Source: Geobacillus icigianus
GTDB taxonomy: Bacteria > Bacillota > Bacilli > Bacillales > Anoxybacillaceae
DNA: 64,000 nt
Direction: 5' to 3'
Assembly (NCBI RefSeq): GCF_000750005.1
Contig: NZ_JPYA01000186.1
Span: 62,001 to 126,000, forward strand
Shown: one piece after another, positions 1 through 10,860 of the stretch
How positions within the stretch are numbered: the first letter of the stretch is position 1
How the letters are laid out: each line of letters begins with the position of its first letter
Translations under genes and position numbers: made by a program
Notes under the pieces: model-generated
What the model was told of the DNA's origin: nothing
Database searches by the model: none
What the model saw: the letters and a program-made list of their open reading frames with translations, nothing else

Positions 1-1
1 G

Positions 2-280
2 TGGGAAGGGCACGAGGTGTTCGGACGGCTGAAGCACGCTGCCGACCGTTTTTTCAATAAAGACATTTCCTTGCTCGGCATCGTTCCCGAAGACCGGGCG
101 GTTGCCCGCGCCGTCGCCAGCCAGACGCCGTTTTTGCTGCTCGAACCGGAAGCGAAGGCCAGCCGGGCCGTGCGTCAGATGGCGCACCGCTATGCGCCGG
201 GCGGAAAAAGGGAGGAGGAACCGGCCGGGCGGGCTTCCCGCTTTTTTGCGAAGCTGCGCCAACTTTTGCTAGAAAGGTAG
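2..280 (+). CDS. flhG: FlhG (YlxH), MinD/ParA-like flagellar ATPase, 3' end only
   Basis: C-terminal 92 residues of a protein whose 5' part lies outside the window; the frame is open from base 2 and stops at 280. The visible segment (ADRFF, then SLLGIVPEDRAV, then a helical basic tail) fits the end of MinD-like FlhG, where the family has a helix-rich tail after the Rossmann ATPase core. FlhG works with FlhF in setting flagellar number and position. The assignment leans on its place directly before cheB, as in the Bacillus fla/che operon. Catalytic motifs are not in the window. Confidence 0.8.
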   Translation, partial: WEGHEVFGRLKHAADRFFNKDISLLGIVPEDRAVARAVASQTPFLLLEPEAKASRAVRQMAHRYAPGGKREEEPAGRASRFFAKLRQLLLER

Positions 281-287
281 AGAAACG

Positions 288-1334
288 ATGAAACCAATCA
301 AGGTGCTTGTCGTCGACGACTCCGCGTTTATGCGTAAATGCATCAGCGATTTTTTGGCCGAACATCCGCGGCTTGAAGTTGTTGGAACGGCTCGCAACGG
401 CCAGGAGGCGCTCGCCAAAATCGCTTCCCTTTCTCCTGATGTCGTGACGTTAGATGTTGAAATGCCGGTCATGAACGGGCTCGACACGTTACAGCAGATC
501 ATGCGCGACCGTCCGTTGCCGGTTGTGATGGTGTCGAGCATGACGACCGAAGGAGCGGCGGCGGCCATCGCCGCCATGCAGCATGGGGCGGTTGATGTGA
601 TCGCCAAGCCTTCTGGGCCGATTTCCCTTGATTTGTACAAGATCAAAGAAGAGCTGATACGAAAAGTGCTCCATGCAAGCGAAGTGAATATCCACGCCCT
701 TGTCGCCCAACGCCGCGTCCCGGTGCGGCACCGTTTCTCCGCTCAAACGGCGGGGGTGCAGAAGGCGGTTGTGGCCATCGGCACCTCGACAGGCGGACCG
801 CGCGCCCTTGAGGTGGTGCTGACGCAGCTGCCGCCGGATTTAGCGGCCCCGGTTCTCGTCGTCCAACATATGCCAAAAGGATTTACGAAATCGTTAGCGG
901 ACCGGCTCAACGCGCTTGCAACCATGACGGTGAAAGAAGCGGAGGAGGGGGAACGGCTGCAAAACGGTACCGCTTATATCGCTCCGGCCGGTGTCCATCT
1001 CGTCGTTTGTAAGGAAAACGGCGCGCTCCAAGCTCGCTTGGACGAGTCGCCGCCGCGCGCCGGCCATCGTCCGGCCGTTGACGTATTGTTTGAATCGCTT
1101 GCCACCATTGACGACGTCCGCAAAGTGGCGGTGGTCATGACGGGAATGGGGATGGATGGGACGGCAGGGCTGAAAAAGCTGAAAGAAAGCGGCAATGTTA
1201 AGGCGATTGCCGAAGCGCGTGAGACGGCGGTCGTGTACGGGATGCCGCGAGCGGCGATCGAAGCCGGCGTCATCGATGTCATCGCCCCGCTTGCCGATAT
1301 CGCCGCCGCCATCGTTCAATCGATCGGGGAATGA
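288..1334 (+). CDS. cheB: CheB, chemoreceptor methylesterase/glutamine deamidase
   Basis: 348 residues. N-terminal response-regulator receiver domain with the acidic pocket D10-D11 and the phospho-acceptor D56 in TLDVEMP, then a linker and a C-terminal methylesterase domain from about residue 155. The Ser-His-Asp triad is visible as S167 (GTSTGGP), H194 (VVQHMPKG) and D290 (MGMDG). It removes methyl groups from chemoreceptors when phosphorylated by CheA. The ATG follows an AAAGGTAGAG-type ribosome site 7 bases after the flhG stop, so the two are translationally linked. Confidence 0.96.
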   Translation: MKPIKVLVVDDSAFMRKCISDFLAEHPRLEVVGTARNGQEALAKIASLSPDVVTLDVEMPVMNGLDTLQQIMRDRPLPVVMVSSMTTEGAAAAIAAMQHGAVDVIAKPSGPISLDLYKIKEELIRKVLHASEVNIHALVAQRRVPVRHRFSAQTAGVQKAVVAIGTSTGGPRALEVVLTQLPPDLAAPVLVVQHMPKGFTKSLADRLNALATMTVKEAEEGERLQNGTAYIAPAGVHLVVCKENGALQARLDESPPRAGHRPAVDVLFESLATIDDVRKVAVVMTGMGMDGTAGLKKLKESGNVKAIAEARETAVVYGMPRAAIEAGVIDVIAPLADIAAAIVQSIGE

Positions 1335-1347
1335 GGGGGAACACGGC

Positions 1348-3351
1348 ATGGATATGAGTCAATATTTGGATCTTTTCATTGACGAAAGCAAGGATCATTT
1401 GCAAACGATCAACGAACGGCTGCTCGAACTGGAAAAGAGTCCGGATGATGTCGCCATTGTGAATGAAATTTTCCGCGCTGCCCATACGCTAAAAGGCATG
1501 TCCGCGACGATGGGGTTTGAAGATTTGGCCAATTTGACGCACCAAATGGAGAACGTGTTGGACGGCCTCCGCAATCACCGGTTTTCGGTGACGCCGGAGC
1601 TGCTCGATGTGATTTTTGAGGCGGTCGACCATTTAGAAGCGATGATCGTTTCCATTGCTGAGGGGGGCGACGGGAAGCGTGATGTGAGCGAGACGGTCAG
1701 CCGGTTGCGTCAAATCGAGCGAGGGGAGACGCCGGAGGGGCCGACCGGCGGCGGGGCCCCGTCTTCGGAGCATGCCTACGGGGAGTTTGAGTATCACGTC
1801 CTCCAGCAGGCGCAGGAACAAGGATTTTCTGTCTATGAAATTCGCGTTCGGCTTCGCCAAGACTGCTTGCTGAAAGCAGCGCGCGTCTATATGGTGTTTG
1901 AGCGCCTGAATGAAGCCGGAGAAATTGTCAAATCGACGCCTTCTGTTGACTTGCTTGAAGAAGAGCAATTTGATCAAGAGTTTCTTGTCACGGTTGTGTC
2001 GAAAGTGCCGGCTGATGAGCTGCAAAAGCAGTTGATGAGCATTTCCGAAGTTGAACAAGTGGAGATTGCGGCGGCAACGGTCGGAGAGCGGACGGAAGCG
2101 GCGGGAGAGAAAGCGGCGCCGGAGCCGCTTGGCGTAGCCGCGGCGGAACAGGCGGCCGCGCAAGCCGAAGCGGAAGCGCCGGAAAAAACGCCGGCGAAGC
2201 AGGCGGCGAAAACGATTCGCGTCAACATTGAACGGCTTGACCGGCTGATGAATTTGTTCGAAGAATTGGTGGTGGACCGCGGTCGGCTTGAGCAAATTTC
2301 CCGCGACTTGAATCACGCCGAATTGACGGAGACGGTGGAACGCATGTCCCGTATTTCGAGCGATTTGCAAACGATCATTTTGAACATGCGCATGGTGCCG
2401 GTCGAAACCGTGTTCAATCGCTTTCCGCGCATGGTGCGCCAACTCGCCCGCGACCTTGGCAAAAAGGTGCGGCTTGAGGTCATTGGCGCAGAGACCGAGC
2501 TCGATCGGACTGTCATTGATGAAATCGGTGATCCGCTTGTTCATTTGATTCGCAATGCGCTCGATCACGGCATTGAAGCGCCCGATGTTCGGATGGCGCA
2601 CGGGAAGCCGGAGGAAGGGCTCGTTCAATTGCGCGCCTACCATAGCGGCAACCACGTTTTCATTGAAATCGAGGATGATGGCGCCGGTATTTCCCGGGAG
2701 AAAGTGCTGCAAAAAGCGATCAAACGCGGCATCGTTTCGCCGGAAGCGGCGGCCCAGCTCACCGACCAGCAAATTTACGGGTTGATTTTCGCCCCGGGCT
2801 TCTCCACGGCGGAGCAAGTTTCCGATATTTCGGGGCGTGGCGTCGGGCTCGATGTCGTCAAAAGCACGATTGAATCGCTCGGAGGCGCCGTCACCGTCGA
2901 TTCAGAGCCGGGAAAAGGATCGCTGTTTTCGATTCAGCTGCCGCTGACGCTGTCGATTATTTCGGTGCTGCTCGTCCAAATCGCCGAGGAAACGTATGCC
3001 ATTCCGCTGTCTTCGATCATCGAAACGGCGCTCGTGAAAAAAGAAGAGATTTTCTCCACCCATAATCAACCGGTCATTGATTTTCGCGGCAAAATCGTCC
3101 CGCTCGTCCGGCTGAAAGAGGTGTTTGACGTCCCGCGCGCCTCCGATGACGGTGAGGCGGTGGCGGCTGTCATTGTCCGCAAAGGAGAAAAACTGGCGGC
3201 CCTAGCCGTGGATTCGTTTATCGGCCAGCAGGAAGTCGTGTTGAAATCGCTCGGAAACTATTTATCGTCGGTGTTCGCCATCTCGGGGGCGACGATTTTG
3301 GGCGACGGCCGAGTGGCGCTCATCATCGATTGCAACGCGCTTGTGAAATAA
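1348..3351 (+). CDS. cheA: CheA, chemotaxis sensor histidine kinase
   Basis: 667 residues from ATG 1348, chosen because the AGGGGGA ribosome site just upstream and the start MDMSQYLDLF match the family; the frame is open further upstream but there overlaps cheB. Domains in order: HPt with the phosphorylated His46 (AAHTLKG), the CheY/CheB-binding P2 domain (about 140-280), an Ala/Glu-rich linker, dimerisation helices (about 330-395), the HATPase domain with N-box LIRNALDHGIE and G-boxes DDGAGI and GRGVGLD, and a C-terminal CheW-like domain. It phosphorylates CheY and CheB in response to receptors. Confidence 0.97.
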   Translation: MDMSQYLDLFIDESKDHLQTINERLLELEKSPDDVAIVNEIFRAAHTLKGMSATMGFEDLANLTHQMENVLDGLRNHRFSVTPELLDVIFEAVDHLEAMIVSIAEGGDGKRDVSETVSRLRQIERGETPEGPTGGGAPSSEHAYGEFEYHVLQQAQEQGFSVYEIRVRLRQDCLLKAARVYMVFERLNEAGEIVKSTPSVDLLEEEQFDQEFLVTVVSKVPADELQKQLMSISEVEQVEIAAATVGERTEAAGEKAAPEPLGVAAAEQAAAQAEAEAPEKTPAKQAAKTIRVNIERLDRLMNLFEELVVDRGRLEQISRDLNHAELTETVERMSRISSDLQTIILNMRMVPVETVFNRFPRMVRQLARDLGKKVRLEVIGAETELDRTVIDEIGDPLVHLIRNALDHGIEAPDVRMAHGKPEEGLVQLRAYHSGNHVFIEIEDDGAGISREKVLQKAIKRGIVSPEAAAQLTDQQIYGLIFAPGFSTAEQVSDISGRGVGLDVVKSTIESLGGAVTVDSEPGKGSLFSIQLPLTLSIISVLLVQIAEETYAIPLSSIIETALVKKEEIFSTHNQPVIDFRGKIVPLVRLKEVFDVPRASDDGEAVAAVIVRKGEKLAALAVDSFIGQQEVVLKSLGNYLSSVFAISGATILGDGRVALIIDCNALVK

Positions 3352-3428
3352 AGCGGCGTAAAGAGCAAACGCTAGGCGCTTGGACGCCGTTTGTTTGAGC
3401 AGCCTGTGAAATAAAGGGGGAAGATGGG

Positions 3429-3866
3429 ATGACGGCCAGCGTACAGACGGACTGGAAAGTGATTGCTTTTCGCTTAAAGGATGAGGAGTATGCCTTACCG
3501 GTGCAATACGTGCGCTCGATCGAGAAAATGCAGCCGATCACGCGCGTGCCGGGCACGCCCCAGTATGTCAAAGGGGTCATTAACTTGCGCGGTGTCGTGA
3601 CGCCGATCATTGATTTGCGCGAACGGTTCGGCTTCGCCCCTGAACCGTACAGCGAGCAGACGCGAATCATGATCGCCGCCCTTGACGATGTGGAAGTCGG
3701 GTTCATCGTCGATGCGGCGAACGACGTTCTCGATGTGCCGGCCTCGAGCATCGAGCCGCCGCCCGAAGCGGTCGGCGCTGTGGAGGCGAGCTACGTTTCT
3801 GGAGTGGCGAAAATAGGAAATCGACTTCTCATCTTGCTTGACTTGGCGAAGGTGCTTGAGCGATAA
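3429..3866 (+). CDS. cheW: CheW, chemotaxis coupling protein
   Basis: 145 residues, the usual single-domain CheW length. It shows the typical core: VIAFRLKDEEYALPV, then ITRVPGTPQYVKGVINLRG and VTPIIDLRERF. CheW links chemoreceptors to the regulatory domain of CheA in the membrane-associated signalling array. ATG 3429 follows an AAAGGGGGAAGATGGG ribosome site. The 77-base gap after cheA carries only a short inverted repeat (CAAACG ... CGTTTG). Confidence 0.96.
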   Translation: MTASVQTDWKVIAFRLKDEEYALPVQYVRSIEKMQPITRVPGTPQYVKGVINLRGVVTPIIDLRERFGFAPEPYSEQTRIMIAALDDVEVGFIVDAANDVLDVPASSIEPPPEAVGAVEASYVSGVAKIGNRLLILLDLAKVLER

Positions 3867-3889
3867 ACTCGGGAGAGGGGCGTTGACGG

Positions 3890-4522
3890 TTGGAGGATGT
3901 CCGCAGCTTGACAGGAACACACATCGATATTTTACGCGAAATCGGCAATATAGGCGCTGGCAACGCCGCCACAGCCTTGTCGCTTCTATTGAACAAAAAA
4001 ATCGAGATGTCGGTGCCGCGCGTCCAAATCGCGACGTTCGCTGAAATGATGGAGCTGATCGGCGGGCCGGAGCAAGTGGTGGCGTGCGTCTATTTGCGGA
4101 TCGAAGGGGATGCGCCGGGGAATATGTTCTTCGTGCTGCCGCCGGAGCAGGCGGAGCGGTTTGTGCGGCGCATGATCGGCGATGATTCGTTTTCGTTTCA
4201 GGACGGGGCTGATGAGCTTGGATGTTCCGCGCTCCAAGAGCTCGGAAACATTTTAGCCGGCTCGTATTTGTCGGCGCTTGCTGATTTTACACAGCTTGCG
4301 CTCCATCCTTCGGTGCCGGCGCTGGCGATCGATATGCTCGGAGCGGTGTTGTCGTTCGGTCTGCTGGAGCTGTCGCGCGCCGGTGATTACGCCATTTTGA
4401 TCGATACGGCCATTTACGATGAACGTCGGCCCAATGAAAGCATTGACGGCCATTTCTTTCTCCTTCCCGATCCGGAATCGTTTTCCACCATCTTTCGTGC
4501 GTTAGGTGTGAGCGGCCGATGA
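3890..4522 (+). CDS. cheC: CheC, CheY-P phosphatase
   Basis: 210 residues from a TTG start at 3890, preceded by GGAGAGGGG at proper spacing. Two copies of the CheC/FliY phosphatase signature are visible: [15 protein letters not shown] near residue 18 and [16 protein letters not shown] near residue 113, with the Glu and Asn pairs that act on phospho-Asp of CheY. In Bacillus, CheC also binds CheD and so tunes receptor deamidation. It overlaps cheD by 4 bases (ATGA), implying translational coupling. Confidence 0.95.
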   Translation: MEDVRSLTGTHIDILREIGNIGAGNAATALSLLLNKKIEMSVPRVQIATFAEMMELIGGPEQVVACVYLRIEGDAPGNMFFVLPPEQAERFVRRMIGDDSFSFQDGADELGCSALQELGNILAGSYLSALADFTQLALHPSVPALAIDMLGAVLSFGLLELSRAGDYAILIDTAIYDERRPNESIDGHFFLLPDPESFSTIFRALGVSGR

Positions 4523-5016
4523 GCATTGTGCAGGCTGTGAAAATCGGCATCGCTGAAATGGAGGTCGTCAAAGCGCCGAACGTCATTCGTACATGCGGTC
4601 TTGGATCGTGCGTCGGCGTGGTCATTTATGACATCGGCAAAGCGGTGGCCGGCATGGCGCACGTGATGCTGCCGCATTCCTCGATGGCGCGCGGCGGGGA
4701 CATCAACGTTGCCAAGTACGCCGACACGGCGGTGGAAGCGCTCATTCGGCTCGTCGTTGCCGCCGGGGGCCGGAAGGGAATGCTAAGAGCGAAGCTGGCC
4801 GGCGGAGCGCAAATGTTTTCGTTTTCTGCGGCCGGCGGAGATATGATGCGCATTGGCGCCCGCAATGTCGAAGAAGTCAAAAAACAGCTCGAACGGTTTC
4901 ATATTCCGGTTGTCGCCGAAGACGTCGGCGGCCATAACGGCCGGACGATTGAGTTTCATCCGCAAACAGGCGTGCTGTCCATTCGCACGGCTAGCCAAGA
5001 ACTCAAGGAAATATAA
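4519..5016 (+). CDS. cheD: CheD, chemoreceptor glutamine deamidase
   Basis: 165 residues. The catalytic Cys31 sits in TCGLGSCVG and the catalytic His48 in MAHVMLPHS; both are intact, so an active deamidase is expected. CheD deamidates receptor glutamines and binds CheC, and its gene follows cheC with a 4-base overlap. The [17 protein letters not shown] and [17 protein letters not shown] segments are typical of the family. Confidence 0.95.
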   Translation: MSIVQAVKIGIAEMEVVKAPNVIRTCGLGSCVGVVIYDIGKAVAGMAHVMLPHSSMARGGDINVAKYADTAVEALIRLVVAAGGRKGMLRAKLAGGAQMFSFSAAGGDMMRIGARNVEEVKKQLERFHIPVVAEDVGGHNGRTIEFHPQTGVLSIRTASQELKEI

Positions 5017-5045
5017 CGCCGTTGTGCAAGACGAGGGGGAGAATG

Positions 5046-5801
5046 ATGGGGAGCGCGCTAAAAGGTGAAGAGCGGAAATATTGGGATGACTGGGTCAACC
5101 GCCGTGACCGTCATGCGGCCGAGGAACTTGTGGTGCGTTATATGCCGCTCGTTTCCTACCACGTGCAGCGGCTTGCCGCCACGCTGCCGAGCTCTGTGCC
5201 CAAAGAGGAGCTTGTCAGCTTGGGGCTTGTCGGTTTGTACGATGCGCTTGAAAAGTTTGACCCATCGCGCGATCTCAAGTTTGACACGTATGCCTCGTTT
5301 CGCATCCGCGGCGCCATCTTGGACGGTTTGCGCAAGCAAGACTGGCTGCCGCGGAGCGTGCGCGACAAAGCGAAAAAAATCGAAGAAACGGCGGAGCGGC
5401 TTGTGCAGCAACATATGCGGTCGGTGACGGCAAAGGAAATCGCCGCCGAGCTTGGCATGACGGAGGATGAAGTGCAGGCGGCGGCCGGCGAGACGCTGTT
5501 TTCTCATTGGCTGCCGCTCGGCCAGACGGCGGCGGAAGAAGAGGACGAAGCGTTTTCGATCCGGGATGATCGTGCCGTGCTGCCGGAAGAACAGGTCGTC
5601 AAGCAGGAGCTGGTGGAAAAGCTGGCCGAGGGCATCAAACAGCTGAATGAAAAGGAGCAGCTTGTCATCAGTTTGTTTTACAAAGAGGAGTTGACGTTTA
5701 CGGAAATCGGGAATCTTCTACGCTTGTCCACATCAAGAATTTCCCAAATTCATGCCAAAGCGTTGTGGAAATTGCGCCGCTTTTTCGATATACAGCGGTG
5801 A
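5046..5801 (+). CDS. sigD: SigD, flagellar/motility sigma factor (sigma-28)
   Basis: 251 residues from ATG 5046, chosen for its spacing from the ribosome site GAGGGGGAG; ATG 5043 and a TTG at 5022 are in frame but badly spaced. Region 2 contains LGLYDALEKFDPSRDLKFDTYASFRIRG split over residues about 60-88, region 3 follows DWLPRSVRDKAKKIE, and region 4 ends with the helix-turn-helix LTFTEIGNLLRLSTSRISQI. It directs late flagellar, chemotaxis and autolysin gene transcription; its place at the end of the fla/che operon is as in B. subtilis. Confidence 0.96.
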   Translation: MGSALKGEERKYWDDWVNRRDRHAAEELVVRYMPLVSYHVQRLAATLPSSVPKEELVSLGLVGLYDALEKFDPSRDLKFDTYASFRIRGAILDGLRKQDWLPRSVRDKAKKIEETAERLVQQHMRSVTAKEIAAELGMTEDEVQAAAGETLFSHWLPLGQTAAEEEDEAFSIRDDRAVLPEEQVVKQELVEKLAEGIKQLNEKEQLVISLFYKEELTFTEIGNLLRLSTSRISQIHAKALWKLRRFFDIQR

Positions 5802-5819
5802 TGGAAAGGGAGCGGGAAG

Positions 5820-6065
5820 ATGGACGTTCAACTGCCGGCGCTGCAAAGCGTGATGCCGAAAGCGCCCGAAGCTGGAAACATGCAGGCCGCCGCGGCGCAG
5901 CATCCGTATACGGTGCAGGCGCAATTGGCGGCCGCAGCCGAAAAACAGCGGGAACAGGCGCGCCGCCGGGTGACCGACAAGCGGACGAACGACCAGGCTC
6001 GGTGGGAGGCGTCGCGGTTCGGAAGTCATCCGTATAAAGGAAAAACGATCGATCTTAAAGGATAG
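5820..6065 (+). CDS. Small hypothetical protein between sigD and swrB-like gene
   Basis: 81 residues, ATG 5820 after a GGGAGCGGGAAG ribosome site. The sequence is rich in Ala, Gln and Arg, with a central helix (AAAAEKQREQARRR) and a basic, Gly-containing end (RFGSHPYKGKTIDLKG). No domain is recognised. It sits 18 bases after sigD, and its stop abuts the next gene, so it is co-transcribed with the motility operon. B. subtilis has swrB directly after sigD, so this gene is an extra here. The low-complexity N-terminus makes the call less secure than its neighbours. Confidence 0.7.
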   Translation: MDVQLPALQSVMPKAPEAGNMQAAAAQHPYTVQAQLAAAAEKQREQARRRVTDKRTNDQARWEASRFGSHPYKGKTIDLKG

Positions 6066-6073
6066 TGACCATC

Positions 6074-6742
6074 ATGGAAGCGTTTTGGCTTGTCATTAGT
6101 CTGCTGTTGCATCTCTTTTCTTTTTTGTTGATTGTGTTGCTTTTTCTGCGGTTATCGCGGCTTAAAGAGGCCGAAGCGCGCGCTGCGGAGCTTGAAGAGG
6201 CGATGGCGGCGCAGCTCGCTCTCTGGAAAGAAGAAAACGACCGTTTTTTGGCCGAGCTTGACCGCTTGCTGAACAACAAGGAGGCGTCGGCGGCGAGCCC
6301 GGTGTCGCCCCCGACCGGCCTGCTCACTGAAGAGGAGCCGCCCGCTGCGATGAGCGCGCAGCAGCATGGCCAACCGGCGACGCGGCCCGAAGAAGGCGCA
6401 GCGCTGCCAAGGGACGGTGAACGCGGCGCGGAACTTGGGCAAACCGCTCGAGGGAATCGTTTGGCATCCGATGTGACGGATGGCGAAACGGAACAACCGA
6501 TGCAGGCGGGCGCCCCAACGAGCGAGGCTCAAGAGCAGGAAGAACGTGAGGCGCCAAGTGACTTTCTGCCGGTCGACGCCATCGAAGATGTGCTTGATTT
6601 GTCCCCGTTGGCTCAGTCCGCTGAGCTCGTTCTCCGCCGCTATGAACAAGGAGCGACGGTCGAAGAGCTCGCCAAACAGCTTGGCAAAGGGAAGACAGAA
6701 GTGGAGTTGCTGCTGAAATTCGCGAGAAAAACGAGCCAATGA
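6074..6742 (+). CDS. swrB: SwrB-like (YlxL) membrane-anchored protein
   Basis: 222 residues from ATG 6074; a GTG at 6065 is too close to the AAAGGA ribosome site. An N-terminal hydrophobic segment (about residues 4-27) is followed by a coiled coil rich in Glu/Ala (about 28-70), a long low-complexity acidic linker, and a short C-terminal helical domain with VEELAKQLGKGKTEVELLLKFA, which resembles a degenerate helix-turn-helix. In B. subtilis, SwrB at this locus activates the flagellar export apparatus. The identification rests on position and architecture more than on residue identity. Confidence 0.7.
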   Translation: MEAFWLVISLLLHLFSFLLIVLLFLRLSRLKEAEARAAELEEAMAAQLALWKEENDRFLAELDRLLNNKEASAASPVSPPTGLLTEEEPPAAMSAQQHGQPATRPEEGAALPRDGERGAELGQTARGNRLASDVTDGETEQPMQAGAPTSEAQEQEEREAPSDFLPVDAIEDVLDLSPLAQSAELVLRRYEQGATVEELAKQLGKGKTEVELLLKFARKTSQ

Positions 6743-6754
6743 GCGAATCATCGC

Positions 6755-6784
6755 TTGATTTGCGCCCGATAAATATGATATATT
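6755..6784 (+). promoter_or_regulatory. Putative sigma-A promoter of rpsB
   Basis: TTGATT at 6755-6760 and TATATT at 6779-6784 with an 18-base spacer, about 120 bases before the rpsB start. This leaves a 5' leader of roughly 110 nt, which would fit autoregulation of the S2 operon, but no structure is assigned. Confidence 0.6.
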
Positions 6785-6904
6785 TTTACATGGTGTGAAT
6801 ACACACGCCTGATGATTCCGGCAACGGTGCTGGTGCGGCCAGTCTTGCTGGGGGATGAGGCAGGCGGAGGAACGAAAACCATCAAGGAAACAGGAGGATT
6901 ACTC

Positions 6905-7612
6905 ATGTCGGTTATTTCCATGAAGCAATTGCTCGAAGCTGGCGTCCACTTTGGACATCAGACGCGCCGTTGGAACCCGAAAATGAAAAAATACATTTTT
7001 ACGGAGCGCAACGGCATTTACATCATCGACTTGCAAAAAACGGTGAAAAAAGTCGAGGAAGCGTATCACTTCGTCCGCGACTTGGCGGCGAACGGCGGCA
7101 AAATTTTGTTCGTCGGCACGAAAAAACAAGCGCAAGAATCCGTCAAGGAAGAAGCGGAGCGCTGCGGCATGTTTTATGTCAATCAGCGCTGGCTCGGCGG
7201 CACGCTGACGAACTTCGCGACGATCCAAAAACGGATCAAGCGGCTGCGCGAAATTGAAAAAATGGAAGAAGACGGCGTATTTGACGTTCTGCCGAAAAAA
7301 GAAGTCATCGGCTTGAAAAAAGAAAAAGAGCGGCTCGAGAAATTTTTGGGCGGCATCAAAGACATGAAAGAGCTGCCGGATGCGCTGTTCGTCATCGACC
7401 CGCGCAAAGAGCGGATCGCGGTGGCGGAGGCGCGCAAGTTGAACATCCCGATCATCGGCATCGTCGACACGAACTGCGATCCGGATGAAATCGACTACGT
7501 CATCCCGGCCAACGATGATGCCATCCGCGCGGTCAAGCTGTTGACTTCGAAAATCGCCGACGCTGTCTTGGAAGCGAAACAGGGCGAAGAGGCGGCCGTC
7601 GCAGCGGAGTAA
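6905..7612 (+). CDS. rpsB: 30S ribosomal protein S2
   Basis: 235 residues from ATG 6905, which has an AACAGGAGGA ribosome site; upstream in-frame sequence lacks one. Hallmarks of uS2 are the start [19 protein letters not shown], then [30 protein letters not shown] and [15 protein letters not shown]. It sits on the back of the 30S head and is needed for S1/mRNA placement in many bacteria. It is followed by a strong terminator before tsf. Confidence 0.98.
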   Translation: MSVISMKQLLEAGVHFGHQTRRWNPKMKKYIFTERNGIYIIDLQKTVKKVEEAYHFVRDLAANGGKILFVGTKKQAQESVKEEAERCGMFYVNQRWLGGTLTNFATIQKRIKRLREIEKMEEDGVFDVLPKKEVIGLKKEKERLEKFLGGIKDMKELPDALFVIDPRKERIAVAEARKLNIPIIGIVDTNCDPDEIDYVIPANDDAIRAVKLLTSKIADAVLEAKQGEEAAVAAE

Positions 7613-7625
7613 TGGCGCTCACGAA

Positions 7626-7662
7626 AGGTGATAAGAGGGAAAGCCTTTTATCACCTTTTTTT
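7626..7662 (+). terminator. Terminator between rpsB and tsf
   Basis: GGTGATAA (7627-7634) pairs with TTATCACC (7648-7655), followed by a T run (7655-7661). It probably lowers tsf expression relative to rpsB or separates the two transcripts. Confidence 0.85.
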
Positions 7663-7693
7663 GAGACAGAAACGAGCAACTTTTGGCTATACT
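7663..7693 (+). promoter_or_regulatory. Possible tsf promoter
   Basis: A good -10 TATACT at 7688-7693 lies 75 bases before tsf. The -35 is weak (GAGACA at 7663-7668, 19-base spacer). Proposed because a terminator separates rpsB from tsf. Confidence 0.4.
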
Positions 7694-7768
7694 AACGAAT
7701 AAGGGCAAAACAGGCATCCGCTGCCGGCATCGATACATATACGCAACAAAGCGAAGGAGGATTTTTTT

Positions 7769-9444
<1,676 letters not shown>

Positions 9445-9446
9445 CG

Positions 9447-10004
9447 ATGGCCAAACACGTGATCCAACAGGCAAAAGAGAAGATGGATAAAGCGGTGCAA
9501 GCGTTCACTCGCGAGCTGGCGACGGTGCGCGCCGGGCGGGCGAACGCCGGGTTGCTGGAGAAAGTGACCGTCGATTATTACGGCGTTGCGACGCCGATCA
9601 ACCAGCTCGCTTCCATCAGCGTGCCGGAAGCGCGCATGCTTGTCATTCAGCCGTATGACAAATCGGTCATTAAAGAGATGGAGAAAGCGATTTTGGCCTC
9701 GGATCTAGGGCTGACGCCGTCGAATGACGGATCCGTCATTCGCTTGGTCATTCCGCCGCTCACCGAAGAACGGCGCCGCGAGCTGGCGAAACTGGTCAAA
9801 AAATATTCCGAAGACGCGAAAGTCGCCGTGCGCAACATCCGCCGCGACGCGAACGATGAATTGAAAAAGCTCGAGAAAAGCGGCGAGATTACGGAAGACG
9901 AGCTCCGCAGCTACACCGATGAAGTGCAAAAGCTGACCGATGACCACATCGCCAAAATCGATGCCATTACGAAAGAGAAAGAAAAAGAAGTCATGGAAGT
10001 ATAG
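9447..10004 (+). CDS. frr: Ribosome recycling factor
   Basis: 185 residues, the family length. RRF landmarks: [43 protein letters not shown] and [21 protein letters not shown]. With EF-G it splits post-termination ribosomes. A GAGGGGGAAATAACG ribosome site lies inside the pyrH end. Confidence 0.98.
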   Translation: MAKHVIQQAKEKMDKAVQAFTRELATVRAGRANAGLLEKVTVDYYGVATPINQLASISVPEARMLVIQPYDKSVIKEMEKAILASDLGLTPSNDGSVIRLVIPPLTEERRRELAKLVKKYSEDAKVAVRNIRRDANDELKKLEKSGEITEDELRSYTDEVQKLTDDHIAKIDAITKEKEKEVMEV

Positions 10005-10016
10005 GCAAAACGTTGC

Positions 10017-10046
10017 AAACCCTCTATGTTCATGGAGGGTTTTTTT
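10017..10046 (+). terminator. Terminator after frr
   Basis: AACCCTC (10018-10024) pairs with GAGGGTT (10035-10041), directly followed by six more T residues. It ends the rpsB-tsf-pyrH-frr cluster. Confidence 0.88.
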
Positions 10047-10054
10047 GCTATAAT
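10046..10054 (+). promoter_or_regulatory. Extended -10 promoter of uppS operon
   Basis: TGCTATAAT (10046-10054), a consensus extended -10 directly behind the frr terminator; no clear -35. It lies 33 bases before the uppS start. Confidence 0.6.
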
Positions 10055-10086
10055 GGAAAAGCAAAACACGTTCGCGGAGGACTTAT

Positions 10087-10860
10087 ATGTTTACTAAAAG
10101 GCGAAAAATGAACGAGGAAGGCGCACCGGTGACGAAAGAAGAGGTGCTTAGGCGTCCGATTCCGAACCATGTCGCCATCATCATGGACGGTAACGGAAGA
10201 TGGGCGAAAAGGCGGGCGCTGCCAAGGGCGGCCGGCCATTACGAAGGGATGCAAGTGGTGCGCAAAATCACCCGCTTCGCTAACGGGCTTGGGGTTCGCG
10301 TCTTGTCCCTTTACGCGTTTTCCACCGAAAATTGGAAGCGACCGAAAGGTGAAGTCGATTACTTGATGAAGCTGCCCGAGCAGTTTTTGACGACGTTCCT
10401 TCCCGAGTTGATCGCTGAGAACGTGAAAGTGCAGGTCATCGGTCATACGGAGGCGCTGCCGGACCATACGCGCCGAGCGGTCGAAAAAGCCATTCAAGAT
10501 ACAAGCGGCAACACGGGGTTGGTGCTGAATTTTGCCCTCAACTACGGAAGCCGGGCGGAAATTACCGCCGCCGTCCAGCAAATCGCCAAAGAGGTCGAGC
10601 GCGGGGCGCTTGCGCCGGAAGACATTACCGAGCCGCTCATTTCTTCGTATTTGATGACGGGGGGGCTCCAAGATCCGGATTTGCTCATTCGGACGAGCGG
10701 AGAAATCCGCCTCAGCAATTTTATGCTTTGGCAGCTCGCGTATACGGAACTTTGGTTTACCGATGTGTTATGGCCCGATTTTACCGAACAGCATTTTTTA
10801 GAGGCGATTGCCGCCTACCAGCGGCGCGACCGCCGGTTTGGGGGGGTGTCAGCGCAATGA
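10087..10860 (+). CDS. uppS: Undecaprenyl diphosphate synthase (cis-prenyltransferase)
   Basis: 257 residues, ATG 10087 after GCGGAGGAC. The signature IIMDGNGRWAKRR carries the catalytic Asp34; LSLYAFSTENWKRP, VLNFALNYGSRAEI and the C-terminal PDLLIRTSGEIRLSNF and TDVLWPDF are all intact. It condenses farnesyl-PP with eight isopentenyl-PP to make the C55 lipid carrier of cell-wall synthesis. It is clustered with dxr, which feeds the isoprenoid pathway, and overlaps cdsA by 4 bases. Confidence 0.97.
   Translation: MFTKRRKMNEEGAPVTKEEVLRRPIPNHVAIIMDGNGRWAKRRALPRAAGHYEGMQVVRKITRFANGLGVRVLSLYAFSTENWKRPKGEVDYLMKLPEQFLTTFLPELIAENVKVQVIGHTEALPDHTRRAVEKAIQDTSGNTGLVLNFALNYGSRAEITAAVQQIAKEVERGALAPEDITEPLISSYLMTGGLQDPDLLIRTSGEIRLSNFMLWQLAYTELWFTDVLWPDFTEQHFLEAIAAYQRRDRRFGGVSAQ

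Noticed and set aside
1633..2817. Long minus-strand open frame (394 codons) opposite cheA
   Set aside because: Arg/His-rich shadow of cheA codon use; no ribosome site or family resemblance.
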